Shown: one piece after another, positions 26,804 through 36,826 of the stretch
Layout of the letters: every line of letters starts with the position of its first letter
Numbering within the stretch: position 1 is the stretch's first letter
Source: Kurthia massiliensis
Lineage (GTDB): Bacteria; Bacillota; Bacilli; Bacillales_A; Planococcaceae
NCBI RefSeq assembly: GCF_000285555.1
Contig: NZ_HE610999.1
Span: forward strand, 68,821 to 132,820
Length of the DNA stretch: 64,000 nucleotides
Reading direction: 5' to 3'
Made by a program: the position numbers and the translations under genes
Notes under the pieces: generated by a model
What the model saw: only the letters and a program-made list of their open reading frames with translations
What the model was told of the DNA's origin: nothing
The model's database searches: none

Positions 26804-27474
26804 TATTTCATCCAAATATCGATGCCAAAACGTTTCATCATAAGCTTTTCTGCAATTGTTCGAGCATTAAAGTTGTCCCAACTTGCAGCATATAAGGCTT
26901 TACGATTTTGTTGTTGCACTTTTTTCGCCCAAGCACGAATCACATCAATCGCATAGCCACGTCCACGATAACGTTCGTTCGTAAATACATCGGCCTCTGC
27001 TGCGTCATTGGTTTGATAAGCACTTCCACAAATCGATACCGGTATACCTGCTTCAATGACACAAAATACAGGTGCATGCGCTTCTAATTGTTCGTACATC
27101 ACTGGAAACGCTTCTTGAATTAAGTTTTTATTTTGCGCTGTAATTTCAATTGGCCCCTCAATTAATGAATCAATCGTCGGAATCTCATATACCGGGCCAA
27201 TATGTAATTCATTGAGTGTACTTTCTGCACTAAATGCTTGAATAGCTTTTAATAAATGTTCATTTGGCGTCTCATCTATAATACTTTCTAGGCGCGCTCT
27301 TAATGGTCTCGGTAACGATTCATGATATTTCACATATGTTTTTTTACGTGTAACGCCTAAATAAAAGGCAGGACCTGCTTCAAAAGGCGCGCGATTCCAC
27401 GTTTCCACATCTCCTGTTTCCGTTTGTTTAAATAAAACATCTATACGTGCTGTCATTAATTGTTGTGCATCCAT
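26803..27474 (-). CDS. GNAT-family N-acetyltransferase
   Basis: 223 aa. Acetyl-CoA binding motif A in VFTNERYRGRGYAIDVIRAW (about 171-190; RGRGYA) and a final Asn/Tyr region ALYAASWDNFNART typical of GNAT folds. The N-terminal half (1-110) is a less common extension. Last gene of a three-gene minus-strand run with two HAD phosphatases. Substrate unknown. Confidence 0.85.
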   Translation of the reverse strand: MDAQQLMTARIDVLFKQTETGDVETWNRAPFEAGPAFYLGVTRKKTYVKYHESLPRPLRARLESIIDETPNEHLLKAIQAFSAESTLNELHIGPVYEIPTIDSLIEGPIEITAQNKNLIQEAFPVMYEQLEAHAPVFCVIEAGIPVSICGSAYQTNDAAEADVFTNERYRGRGYAIDVIRAWAKKVQQQNRKALYAASWDNFNARTIAEKLMMKRFGIDIWMK

Positions 27475-27490
27475 CCGAAAACCTTCTTTC

Positions 27491-28150
27491 TTATGAGTTC
27501 TGCTGTAATGTCGTTTGGATAATCGTTTCGATGTCTAATAAATCATCTACAACATAATCTGCATTTACTTGCTGATCGCCTGATTTTTTCCACGCTGTCA
27601 GCATGCCTGCTCCCTTTGCGCCATCGATATCGACTTCAGGGTTATCTCCGACAAATAAACTTTCCTCAACACTTACACCTAGCTTATCACACGCACGTTG
27701 GAATAATCGTGCGTCAGGCTTTCGTAGTTTTTCCCAATCCGAAATAAGAATCGCATCGAAGTATTGTTCCATACCGAGTGCGTGAATGACCGACAATTGA
27801 AATTGCCCAATCCCATTTGATACGATCGCTAGTTTTTGCCCCTGTGCTTTTAAATTTGATAGTAATTGTTCTAAATGTGGAAATGGAACGACGTATTCTG
27901 GAAAATGAATGATGTAATCTGCCAGTAATGCGTTCATCGAAAATGGTAGTGAAAATTCTTCGACTAGTTGTGTATATACTTTGTCTTTCCAAACTGTTCC
28001 ATTTTTATCTAATGCTAAAAAACGCTCTAAATAAGCGTCGCGGTCGCACTGTAAATTTAAACGTTCATGTTGACGTGAAATAAATGTTTGAACGACAGAT
28101 GCGCGGTCGAATAACGTACCGTCTAAGTCGAATAATACTGCGTGAATCAT
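27491..28150 (-). CDS. HAD-superfamily hydrolase (subfamily I)
   Basis: 219 aa. Motif I FDLDGTLFD (nucleophile Asp about residue 8), motif II AIVSNGIGQ, motif III Lys in DWEKLRKPD, motif IV FVGDNPEVDIDGAKGAG. Probably a small-molecule phosphatase in the cytoplasm. ATG 28150 is chosen over ATG 28156 because AGGGGG lies 8 bases before it. Eight bases (or 14) after the neighbouring HAD gene; same operon. Confidence 0.88.
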   Translation of the reverse strand: MIHAVLFDLDGTLFDRASVVQTFISRQHERLNLQCDRDAYLERFLALDKNGTVWKDKVYTQLVEEFSLPFSMNALLADYIIHFPEYVVPFPHLEQLLSNLKAQGQKLAIVSNGIGQFQLSVIHALGMEQYFDAILISDWEKLRKPDARLFQRACDKLGVSVEESLFVGDNPEVDIDGAKGAGMLTAWKKSGDQQVNADYVVDDLLDIETIIQTTLQQNS

Positions 28151-28164
28151 ATCCATTCCCCCTA

Positions 28165-28824
28165 TTATGAAAGCTTCATCAATTGCGTCGTACGTAGGAG
28201 TGCGTCGAAGCGATCAATCACTTCATCTGCTTGTGCTAACTCATGTGCCGTGGAAAAATCAAAGCGTACACCAATCGAAGTTAACTGATTATCTTTTGCG
28301 GCGCGAATATCAGAAAGACGGTCGCCAACAACAAAACCTGCTGTAACGTCCGCTTCTGCCATAGCCAATGCGACAAGATCTGACTTATTGCCGTTCGGCA
28401 GACGGTCAATACTATATACCCCATTTACGTAACGTTGTAAGCCGTAATGCATGACGATTGCGTCTAAATATGCGGCTTGCCCATTGCTCACAATGTATAA
28501 TGGATACGCTGTATACAATGTTTCTAACGTTTCTAATACGCCCTCATATAATGCGCCTCGCCCAGCGGTAATATGATCGATTAAAATTTGTTGGAACAAT
28601 GCATTATTTTTTTCGTGCTGCGCCACAGACTGCATTGGACAAAGCGTTTCCCAAACGACAGATAACGGTGCTCCCATGATTGCACGATACGTTTCAATAG
28701 GCGTTTCACCATCCCATAACCCTTCACTTCGCAAAATATGAAATACATCTTCTAATGCCGATGCTAAAATTAAGTCTGTTTGAAATAATGTCCCATCCAT
28801 ATCGAAAAAAATCGCTTCTGTCAT
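28165..28824 (-). CDS. HAD-superfamily hydrolase
   Basis: 219 aa, starting MTEAIFFDMDGTLFQTD (nucleophile Asp about residue 8). Other motifs: YIVSNGQAAYLD, Lys in LPNGNKSDLVALA and FVVGDRLSDIRAAKDN. AAGGGGGC ribosome binding site. First gene of a HAD-HAD-GNAT run. The two HAD proteins are related only at the superfamily level. Confidence 0.88.
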   Translation of the reverse strand: MTEAIFFDMDGTLFQTDLILASALEDVFHILRSEGLWDGETPIETYRAIMGAPLSVVWETLCPMQSVAQHEKNNALFQQILIDHITAGRGALYEGVLETLETLYTAYPLYIVSNGQAAYLDAIVMHYGLQRYVNGVYSIDRLPNGNKSDLVALAMAEADVTAGFVVGDRLSDIRAAKDNQLTSIGVRFDFSTAHELAQADEVIDRFDALLRTTQLMKLS

Positions 28825-28966
28825 GATGATGCCCCCTTAAATTATGTAAAGATCCCCGCATATACTTTTCTCTTCTTACACACTATAACATTTATTTGAA
28901 ATTTCAGACAATATATAAAACTTCATTCGGTAAATGTAAGCGAATTCAATTTATTTTGAAAAAAAG

Positions 28967-29083
28967 TTATTCATGATGCATATGATGCTCCATTTTTGGC
29001 GTCGTCTGTTCTTCTTAAATGAGTGGCATTACTGCAACAATAAATGCTAATACAATTGTGCTCACTACTACTATAACGATCAT
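28967..29083 (-). pseudogene. fragment of a small membrane protein gene
   Basis: From the ATG at 29083 the minus strand reads MIVIVVVSTIVLAFIVAVMP, then TAA at 29015-29017, then a His/Met-rich tail ending at 28967. Its right edge abuts the RND fragment, so it may be one end of a deletion. Weak but protein-like. Confidence 0.3.
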
Positions 29084-29088
29084 ACGCT

Positions 29089-29946
29089 TTGAAAACAGTT
29101 GATGACGATGATACATCATTAGATGTTGTTGTCGCACAAGATGACAGCAAAAAATTCGAGACGATGAAAGCATTCTTAAAACAAGATATTATGACACAGC
29201 TTGGTGCTGTGAAACTTTCTGACCTCGTATCTGTCGATAAAACGACAACACCTTCTTCTATTAGTCGTCAAGACGATAAAGAATACGCAACTGTTACTGC
29301 GGGTATTAAAGTAGACGATATTTCAAAAGTCTCAACTCGTGTCGACAAAGCTGTAAACGATATCGACTTTAAAAATGGCGTCGAATTAGAACAAAATGGT
29401 ACAGCGGCAGACATGGCTGAATCTTTTAAACAATTAGGTTTAGCAATTATCGCTGCCATCTTCTTCGTTTACTTCATTTTAGTTGTAACGTTCCGTGAAG
29501 GTCTTGCACCATTTGCGATTTTATTCTCATTACCATTCACATTAATCGGTGCAGTACTCGGCTTATTAATCGCCGACGAACCGTTCTCAGTTTCATCAAT
29601 GCTCGGTATTTTAATGCTCGTCGGTATCGTTGTCACAAACGCGATCGTGCTCGTTGACCGCGTTATTCATAACGAACATGACGGCCTATCAATGCGTGAA
29701 GCATTAATTGATGCTGCTGAAACACGTCTACGCCCAATTTTAATGACGGCGATTGCAACAGTGTTTGCACTACTGCCACTTGCATTAAGTGACAGCGCAA
29801 GCGGTTCATTAATTTCAAAAGGATTAGGTATTACCGTTGTTGGTGGTTTAATTACATCTACGATTCTGACACTATTTATCGTGCCAGTCGTCTACGAAGG
29901 GTTATCAAAAATCTTTAAGAAAAATCGTCAAAAAACAATTGATTAA
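29089..29946 (+). pseudogene. RND efflux pump, C-terminal fragment
   Basis: The 285 codons correspond to the last quarter of an AcrB/SwrC-type RND transporter (normally about 1000 aa): part of the second porter domain, then membrane helices 8-12. Recognisable are DMAESFKQLGLAIIAAIFFV, FREGLAPFAILFSLPFTLIG, LVGIVVTNAIVLVDR and ETRLRPILMTAIATVFALLP. The N-terminal three quarters are missing; the frame begins at a TTG without a ribosome binding site, right after the fragment at 28967-29083. Confidence 0.88.
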
Positions 29947-29948
29947 CT

Positions 29949-29988
29949 AAAAAATCCGGTATCGCCTTATGGCAATACCGGATTTTTT
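29949..29988. terminator. bidirectional terminator
   Basis: AATCCGGTATCGCC-TTAT-GGCAATACCGGATT with A and T runs on both sides. Confidence 0.9.
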
Positions 29989-31055
29989 TAATTAATTTTT
30001 CGGAAGCTATCGAAATGACTATGCCAATACGAATCGCTCAACGACGTTATTTGTACTTTTTTACCTGATGCGGATACCATTTGATTGTTGCCAATGTAGA
30101 AACCTACATGACTAATACCCGGATTTGATGGAATCGTGTTTTTGAAAAATACGAGATCGCCCACGCTCGGTGTTTGCACGCGTGTAGAAATATTGTAAAA
30201 TCCTGCAGCTGTCAAACGTCCTTTATATATGCCTACTTGGTTATATACGTAATAAACGAGTCCTGAACAATCAAAACCTGTACTAGGTGAAGCACCTGCC
30301 CACGTATATTTAATGCCTACGTATGATGTAGCGATTTTTTTAATTTGATTGCCGACCGATGTTTGCTTAGAAACAGTCGTCGTTTTTTGCGTTGCTGGTG
30401 TAACTGTTTTTGATGCTGTGCCCGTCACTTTCAACTTTTGACCAACAAAAATTTTGTCATCTTTAAATTTATTTAACTTTTGTAGCGTAGCTAATGACAT
30501 ATTGTAACGACTCGCAATAACGCTTAACGAATCTCCACTTTTCACCGTATATGTTTTTGTCGTTGTTTTCACAGTCGTTGTTTTCACAGTCGTCGTTTTC
30601 TTTTCTGTTTTTTTCTCGGTCATTTTTGCTGTTGTTGCCGGCACTGTTAATTTTTGACCGACATAGATGGCAGGAGATTTTAAATTATTTAATGTTTGTA
30701 AGTATGTATAAGTTGTGCCGTATAGACTCGCAATAACGCTCAACGAATCTCCACTTTTCACCGTATATGTTTTTGTCGTTGTTTTCACGGTCTTCGTTTT
30801 CTTTTTCGTCATTTTCTTTTTTGTCGTTGTTTTCGCAGCTTGCACTGTTAATTTTTGACCGACGTATATATGATCAGACGTTAATTGATTCATTTTTTTC
30901 AGTTTTTCAAGTGATAGCCCGTACTTTAAGCCGATGCCACTTAACGTATCACCTGATTTTACAGTATACGTTTTTGCAGATACTTCTAGCACACTTGTAA
31001 ATGACACAGCACTACCGATAATCGCGGCGACCGCTTTTTTATATGTATGACGCAT
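29988..31055 (-). CDS. secreted LysM (x3) - NlpC/P60 endopeptidase
   Basis: 355 aa from ATG 31055 (MRHTYKKAV), which has GGGGAG upstream; ATG 31079 has no ribosome binding site. Signal peptide to about residue 28 (EVSA), three LysM domains each starting YTVKSGD(T/S)L, separated by Lys/Thr linkers, then an NlpC/P60 domain with catalytic Cys in [12 protein letters not shown] and His in [10 protein letters not shown]. It binds peptidoglycan and cleaves its stem peptides. Paralogues at 32399 and 53534. Confidence 0.93.
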   Translation of the reverse strand: MRHTYKKAVAAIIGSAVSFTSVLEVSAKTYTVKSGDTLSGIGLKYGLSLEKLKKMNQLTSDHIYVGQKLTVQAAKTTTKKKMTKKKTKTVKTTTKTYTVKSGDSLSVIASLYGTTYTYLQTLNNLKSPAIYVGQKLTVPATTAKMTEKKTEKKTTTVKTTTVKTTTKTYTVKSGDSLSVIASRYNMSLATLQKLNKFKDDKIFVGQKLKVTGTASKTVTPATQKTTTVSKQTSVGNQIKKIATSYVGIKYTWAGASPSTGFDCSGLVYYVYNQVGIYKGRLTAAGFYNISTRVQTPSVGDLVFFKNTIPSNPGISHVGFYIGNNQMVSASGKKVQITSLSDSYWHSHFDSFRKIN

Positions 31056-31272
31056 GACCTCATCTACTCCCCTTTTCATTATTTTTAAATAATATATGTG
31101 TATTGTACGCTTTTACTTAAGCGTATTATAGTATAATAGTTCCACAATTCTTTAGACCTATCTAGCTTTATAGTATAGCATATAGACTAATAATGGTTAA
31201 AAAATACGAAATTAAACTGACGTAGCCATGCTCAGAAGATATAATGAAGTATATTTGTTAACTTTGACGGGT

Positions 31273-32352
31273 ATGAACCATTTGGCAAAACTTAACTTAC
31301 AACATATTTATAAAATTTATGATAAAAACGTAACCGCTATAACAGATTTTAATTTAGACATTGAAGATAAAGAACTTATCGTCTTTGTTAGTCCATCTGG
31401 ATGTGGAAAATCAATGACACTTCGTATGATTGCGGGTTTAGAAGATATTTCTAAAGGTGATTTTTTAATCGATGGTAAACGTATGAATGACGCTCCTTCA
31501 AAAGATTGTGACATCGCGATAGTATTTCAAAACTACACGCTTTACCCCCATGTGAGCGTATAAGAAAATATGACATTTGGTTTAAAATTACGTAAAGTAC
31601 TTAAGTCAGAAATCAAAAAACGTGTCGAGGATACTGCACGCATTTTAGAATTAGAGGAATATTTAAACCGTAAACCAAAAGTACTGTCGGGCGGGCAACG
31701 TCAACGTGTCGCACTTGGACTTGGACGTACAATCGTTCGCGACGCAAAAGTATTTTTAATGGATGAACCACTGTCAAACTTAGATGCAAAACTACGTGTG
31801 CAAATGCATGCCGAAATTATTAAACTACATCAAAGTTTACAAACGACGACGATTTACGTGACGCATGACCAAACGGAAGCAATGACGATGGCAACGCGTA
31901 TCGTCGGCATGAAAGATGGGATGATTCAACAAGTTGGCTCTCCGAAAGAAGTGTATGAAAATCCTGTGAATGTGTTCGTTGGAGGCTTTATTGGCAGTCC
32001 GGCAATAAACTTTTTCAATGGCACATTACAAGATGACCAAGTCACAATTGGCAATACGACGCTCTAAATTCCATCAGCACGTATGAACGTACTTCGCGAA
32101 CAAGGATATGTTTATAAACAAGTCATCACCGGCAACACAGCTTCACATACGCACGTCAACGTAAAAGTAGATGTGGCCGAATTGTTCGGGGCGGAAATTA
32201 TGCTTTATGCCCAATTAAACAGTCAAACTTTTATTGCACGTGTGGATGCAAACTTTAATGTCGAAGCTGGGCAGCCATTGCAACTGGATGTGAATATGGA
32301 GAAAGTCCATTTCTTTGATGCAGAAACAGAACAACGTATTATTCTTTCATAA
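31273..32352 (+). pseudogene. MsmX/UgpC-type sugar ABC ATPase, decayed
   Basis: One reading frame from ATG 31273 (MNHLAKLNLQHIYKIYDKN) to TAA 32350, broken by TAA at 31561-31563 and TAA at 32065-32067. Homology runs across both stops: Walker A PSGCGKS, Q-loop VFQNYTLYPH, signature [11 protein letters not shown], Walker [18 protein letters not shown], switch [10 protein letters not shown], and a C-terminal MalK-type OB region. Walker A carries Ser for Gly (VSPSG) and Met for Thr after the Lys-Ser. Normal products energise several sugar importers. Confidence 0.88.
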
Positions 32353-32355
32353 TAC

Positions 32356-32392
32356 AAAAAAGGAGCACCTACATATGCGGTGCTCCTTTTTT
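32356..32392. terminator. bidirectional terminator
   Basis: AAAAAAGGAGCACC and GGTGCTCCTTTTTT arms. Confidence 0.9.
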
Positions 32393-32398
32393 AATACT

Positions 32399-33445
32399 TT
32401 ATAAACGGCCGTAACCGACAAGACGATCATGCCAATAACCACTCGTAAGATCTGCATAGCTGACGCCACTGCTCGAAGCAGAAATCATTTTACCGCCCCC
32501 TACGTAAAAGCCGATATGTGTGATGCCACTTTTACTCATCGTATTTTTAAAGAAAACGAGATCCCCTACTTGTGGATTTGTCACTTTCGTAGCGCTAGCG
32601 TAATAGCCAGCAGCTGTTGTACGTCCGATAGAACGTCCTGACTGTTTCAATACGTAATAAACATACCCCGAACAATCAAAACCTGATGGCGTCGAACCAC
32701 CATATACGTACTTTACGCCAAGATATTGCTGTGCGATTGACATCGCACTCGCATTAGATGATGTCGTATTCGAAGTAGACGTTTTGTTTCCTGTTTGTGT
32801 AACAGGTGTGGAAGTTGTTTTCCCTGAAACTTTTAACGTTTGACCAATATAAATCGTCGTGCTTTTTAAACCGTTCAACGTCATCAATTGTTGATATGTA
32901 GTTTGATAACGGCTAGCGATTGCACCAAGTGTGTCGCCGCTTTTGACAGTATATGTGGATGTGTTTGTCGATGATGTTGAAGCGGTTTCTGTCTTTTCTT
33001 TTTGCGTGGTAGATGTCGTCGTTGTTGACGTTTTACCCGACACATTCAATTTCTGACCTACATAAATAACCGTCGATTTCAAATTGTTGTCTGCCATTAA
33101 TTTCGTATACGTCGTACCGTAACGACTCGCGATAGCGCTAAGTGTATCACCACTTTTTACTGTATACGTTTGCGAATTAGATGTCGTCGTTTTCGCAGGT
33201 CGCTTCGTTATCGTTGATGTAGACGTTTCATTAATTTTTAATGTTTGACCAGGATAGATGATAGTAGATGTTAACCCATTGTCTGACATAATTTTTTTGT
33301 AAGAAACACCGTACTTCGTGCCGATGCTACCGAGCGTATCACCAGATTTTACCGTATAGCTTGCGGCTTTCGCATCGGTTACGCCTACTAACATTGTCGT
33401 ACTTACTGCTGCAATTGCTACTGCTTGTTTCATATAGTTCTGCAT
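32399..33445 (-). CDS. secreted LysM (x3) - NlpC/P60 endopeptidase
   Basis: 348 aa. Start ATG 33445 (MQNYMKQAV) has GGAGG six bases upstream; the longer frame to 33466 starts before that site. Signal peptide ends near DAKA-AS; three LysM domains ([47 protein letters not shown]) with Ser/Thr-rich linkers; NlpC/P60 domain with Cys in SGFDCSGYVYY and His in GITHIGFYVG. Cell-wall hydrolase, paralogue of its neighbour at 29988. Confidence 0.93.
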   Translation of the reverse strand: MQNYMKQAVAIAAVSTTMLVGVTDAKAASYTVKSGDTLGSIGTKYGVSYKKIMSDNGLTSTIIYPGQTLKINETSTSTITKRPAKTTTSNSQTYTVKSGDTLSAIASRYGTTYTKLMADNNLKSTVIYVGQKLNVSGKTSTTTTSTTQKEKTETASTSSTNTSTYTVKSGDTLGAIASRYQTTYQQLMTLNGLKSTTIYIGQTLKVSGKTTSTPVTQTGNKTSTSNTTSSNASAMSIAQQYLGVKYVYGGSTPSGFDCSGYVYYVLKQSGRSIGRTTAAGYYASATKVTNPQVGDLVFFKNTMSKSGITHIGFYVGGGKMISASSSGVSYADLTSGYWHDRLVGYGRL

Positions 33446-33592
33446 CCAAAACCTCCATATAAACATGTGATATGTCTATTGTAGCTTTTAGATATTTCTT
33501 TCTTATTACATTTATATGATATTTTGTACTTTTTTATTATTTTTTGTGTAACAAACTAAATTGTTAGGCATTTTAGGATAATTAACGTAAAA

Positions 33593-33618
33593 AAAGACGC
33601 TCCTTATGAGCGCCTTTT
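33593..33618 (-). terminator. terminator, leftward
   Basis: AAGACGCTC-CTTAT-GAGCGCCTT; A7 precedes the stem, giving a T-run on the minus strand. Confidence 0.8.
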
Positions 33619-33622
33619 CGCC

Positions 33623-34321
33623 TTATTTCGTCGCAATAAATACGAGGTCTTCTGAAAATTTGTCCGCTTCACGCCATGTGAAATCACCGTATGTTTCGAC
33701 CGTGAACCCAGCAGCTGTTAAACTATTTTTCCATGCTTCCATTTCACGGAAACGTAACTGAATTTCTACAGATGTCACTTCTTCATCGCCTTCATACAAT
33801 GTTTCTGTGAACGTGAACACTTCATTTTTGTAGCCTTTATAAGCATTGTGTACTTCATATGTTTTGTCGCCAATCGTTGCGATATCAGGCGAGTCGTCAC
33901 GCATCCAACGATCCCAAATATGCGCTTTCGGGTTGCGCGTATCAAAGACGAAACGGCCGTCTTTTTTCAATGAACGGTATGCATCTGCCACAACTTGCTG
34001 CCACTCTGCATCGTCGACAAACAATTGCGACACGTTCGCTGTCATAAGTACTAAATCATATGCCTCATCTTCTAATTGTGCACTTTCCCCTTGTACCCAT
34101 TTTACGCGATCAGCTTGTGGTTTTTGTTTTGCAATGTCTAAAGCTTCGGCATTCGGATCAATGCCCGTTACATTTGTATACTCAGCGAAGCGAAGCGTTA
34201 AACGCCCTGTCCCACAGCCAAGGTCTGCCATCGTTTCTGGATTAAAGCGCTTTACAAGTCCGCTGAAAAAATCAGCATCTTTTGCCCAACGGTTTAATGT
34301 GTCATATACGACTGGAATCAT
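33623..34321 (-). CDS. class I SAM-dependent methyltransferase
   Basis: 232 aa. SAM-binding motif I MADLGCGTGRLTLRFAEY (about 31-48), acidic loop GIDPNAEAL (about 54-62) and motif IV region DLVLMTANVSQ. Cytoplasmic methyltransferase of unknown substrate, near YodH/UbiE-like small-molecule enzymes. Single gene. Confidence 0.88.
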   Translation of the reverse strand: MIPVVYDTLNRWAKDADFFSGLVKRFNPETMADLGCGTGRLTLRFAEYTNVTGIDPNAEALDIAKQKPQADRVKWVQGESAQLEDEAYDLVLMTANVSQLFVDDAEWQQVVADAYRSLKKDGRFVFDTRNPKAHIWDRWMRDDSPDIATIGDKTYEVHNAYKGYKNEVFTFTETLYEGDEEVTSVEIQLRFREMEAWKNSLTAAGFTVETYGDFTWREADKFSEDLVFIATK

Positions 34322-34547
34322 CTAGTTGTCCCCCTTTATGTAAAAAACGTTAAATTAAGCATAAACGATTATTAAGCGAGAAACTAGCGCTTTTTATAAT
34401 TTTCAGATAATTTTTAAGGAAAATTTTAGTGAGTTTTGTCGATATCACTCTTTACATGTCGAAAGACGTAAATTCTTTTAAAATAAAGTGTTGTAAATAT
34501 AAATGATTGGGCAATATATATATAACGATTAAAAAGGGGGATTCTTT

Positions 34548-35249
34548 TTGTTTCATTCAAAAATTATGATTCCAATTCAACAACCTCGTATTCCACTAGA
34601 GCGACAGACAAGAGAAGAAGATTACTCATTTTCACGCAATGTTTATGAATTTTATACATTTAAATCGTATACCTTCGTTAAAAGCGATCATGATGATTGG
34701 TTTTTAGTTGCAAATTTTACATGTAACACATTAAATGAGCTAAAATATACGCGACAAATTCGACGTCCTCAATATATGAAAGACGAAACACTGCCGGCTA
34801 TTGATTTACTCACCTCATTAAATCTTCAAATACCAGATTCATTTCGTTTCGATAAAGCATTCGGTCATGTCTTATATGAAGTAGAAGCGTTAGAAGATAT
34901 ATCACCACGACTTCAATTAAAAATTGCGAATTATGATGGCAAAGACGATCCTGAAGTGAGCCCAGCTATGCATTATATTCAAAATATTTACGATAAAGAA
35001 CATACGCATTTTGTTGCAGGTATTGAAACATATTCATTTGCGACGATTACGGAAAATTCGTATTTAGCTAATCAGTTATGGCCTGAAAATATTGGTGAAC
35101 TTTATTTACTATTGTTTACATATTATAAATTGTATCGCACATGCCCTTCCTATCAAATGATGCCAAAATTATTGTGTAACGTCTGGCATTCTACAGAAGC
35201 ACTCTGTCATGACGCCAATGATTTATTGTATAAACGCTTCATATTTTAA
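34548..35249 (+). CDS. hypothetical protein, 233 aa
   Basis: TTG 34548 lies 7 bases after AAAGGGGG and is the best start; the next in-frame ATG (34566) is 26 bases from that site. Soluble, acidic and rich in Tyr, Phe and Leu. I recognise no domain. Monocistronic, between its own AT-rich leader (34325-34547) and a terminator. Confidence 0.65.
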   Translation: MFHSKIMIPIQQPRIPLERQTREEDYSFSRNVYEFYTFKSYTFVKSDHDDWFLVANFTCNTLNELKYTRQIRRPQYMKDETLPAIDLLTSLNLQIPDSFRFDKAFGHVLYEVEALEDISPRLQLKIANYDGKDDPEVSPAMHYIQNIYDKEHTHFVAGIETYSFATITENSYLANQLWPENIGELYLLLFTYYKLYRTCPSYQMMPKLLCNVWHSTEALCHDANDLLYKRFIF

Positions 35250-35278
35250 AAAGCCTACATCTACACGTAGGCTTTTTT
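35247..35278. terminator. bidirectional terminator
   Basis: AAAAGCCTAC-ATCTACAC-GTAGGCTTTT between convergent genes. Confidence 0.88.
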
Positions 35279-35284
35279 CATGCA

Positions 35285-35824
35285 TTATATTTTTTCAACG
35301 AGTTCCCACAATTTCTCCGCTACTTCCACTGCATACACTTCTGCCGTTGCGCCGCCATTTACGTCCCAATCGACGTAAGCACCGTACATACCCCAGCTTA
35401 ATAAAATCGCATCGAGCTTATGCCCATTTAATATCTGCGCAAAAATGCGTTCCAGTTGTGCTTTCACTTTTTCTTCAATCATTTGCGTAAACGTATTATA
35501 CCCGCGTCGGCAATGTGTGTTCAGTTTGTCGTGAATTTCTACGATTGATAAAAACATGCGCGCCATTAAATCTTTCGTTAACCGTTCTTGACACGTAAAA
35601 AATGTTTTCATGACAGCGCCTGTTTCTTCTGTTAACACGACATCAAGCAATTCATACTTATCGACGAAATGCGCATAAAACGTTGCACGGTTAATCGTCG
35701 CAAGCGTCGTAATATCTTTCACGGAAATTTGATCAAAGTTTTTCGTTTTAATCAGTTGATTAAATGCATCTACAATTAATTGGCGTGTGCGAATGGCACG
35801 TGGGTCGGTCGTTTGGTTTGTCAT
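35285..35824 (-). CDS. TetR-family regulator
   Basis: 179 aa from ATG 35824 (AAAGGATGAG upstream); the frame extends to 35899 but without a better site. Helix-turn-helix in DQISVKDITTLATINRATFY (about 38-57), then a ligand domain with a TetR C-terminal region (TetR_C_7/YfiR-like). Divergent from the pirin-DsbA operon, so probably its regulator. Confidence 0.85.
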   Translation of the reverse strand: MTNQTTDPRAIRTRQLIVDAFNQLIKTKNFDQISVKDITTLATINRATFYAHFVDKYELLDVVLTEETGAVMKTFFTCQERLTKDLMARMFLSIVEIHDKLNTHCRRGYNTFTQMIEEKVKAQLERIFAQILNGHKLDAILLSWGMYGAYVDWDVNGGATAEVYAVEVAEKLWELVEKI

Positions 35825-35914
35825 CAACTCATCCTTTCGGCAACAGTTTTTCAAATGTGTTGTGTAAGCGACAAATTGGTATTGTTGTTCGTTGTACAAA
35901 TGTCACTTTCGTTT

Positions 35915-35929
35915 TATAGTGTAACTATA
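35915..35929. promoter_or_regulatory. candidate operator TATAGT-GTA-ACTATA
   Basis: Perfect 6-3-6 dyad about 57 bases upstream of the pirin start and 91 from tetR. The right arm region also resembles a -10 element. A plausible TetR site. Confidence 0.45.
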
Positions 35930-35985
35930 CAACAGGTGTTGCTTACAAAACAACTGTTTGAAACATTCTAAGGGAGGCAATATTT

Positions 35986-36810
35986 ATGTTACCAATTCAT
36001 ACAATTCAATCAATCGCATTACAACAAGGAGACGGCCGCAATTTACGCTACGTTCTACAATTAAAAGACCCGATGGCCAATGACCCATTTATCATTTTGG
36101 CTGATGACAAATTCGCGCATAACACATTTGCCGATCACCCACATAAAGGGATGCAAACAGTGACGCACGTTTTAGAAGGCAGCTTAACACACTACGACAG
36201 TAAAACAGGTACAGGTGGTAAATTGTCAGAAGGCGACTTCCAAATTATGACCGCTGGACGAGGCATTATTCATAATGAAAATCCTGATCGCGGCGAAGAA
36301 GTACGTGTCCTACAACTTTGGGTCAACTTATCACCAAAAAATAAACAACAACCCGGGAATTATCAAGATTTACCGAATGCAAAAGCACCCGTAAAACAAA
36401 TTGACGGCGGCGAAATGACCGTATTTGCAGGCGATGTTGACGGGACTACATCTCCACTTCAACTATTAACACCTTTCGTGTACGCACAAGTAAAACTTGA
36501 AAAAGGGGCACGTTACGAGTTTCCAGTAAACGCTGGCTACAACACATATTTATACGGCTTAGATGGTAAATTCAGCGTCAACGGTGAAGCACTACAAGCA
36601 TTTGATACTGTACACTTTGACATCGTAGAACATGCAGATACGATTTCACTTGAAGCATTAGAAGATACGACAGTCGTTATTTTCAGCGGTGAACCAATTA
36701 AAGCGCCAGTCGTGGCACAAGGTCCGTTCGTCATGAATACGCAACAAGAAATTCAAGAAGCATTCGCAAGCTATCGTAACGGTACATTTTTAGAAGGCGT
36801 ACCATATTAA
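35986..36810 (+). CDS. pirin-family protein (quercetinase-like cupin)
   Basis: 274 aa. Pirin N-terminal cupin with metal-binding residues in FADHPHKGMQTVTHVLEGS (about 46-64) and IMTAGRGIIHNENP (about 85-98); the pirin C-terminal domain spans about 170-270. Bacterial pirins bind iron or another metal and can act as quercetin 2,3-dioxygenases or stress proteins. Start after GGGAGGC. Sixteen bases upstream of the DsbA-like gene; one operon. Confidence 0.9.
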   Translation: MLPIHTIQSIALQQGDGRNLRYVLQLKDPMANDPFIILADDKFAHNTFADHPHKGMQTVTHVLEGSLTHYDSKTGTGGKLSEGDFQIMTAGRGIIHNENPDRGEEVRVLQLWVNLSPKNKQQPGNYQDLPNAKAPVKQIDGGEMTVFAGDVDGTTSPLQLLTPFVYAQVKLEKGARYEFPVNAGYNTYLYGLDGKFSVNGEALQAFDTVHFDIVEHADTISLEALEDTTVVIFSGEPIKAPVVAQGPFVMNTQQEIQEAFASYRNGTFLEGVPY

Positions 36811-36826
36811 AAAGGAGGAAATTCAA

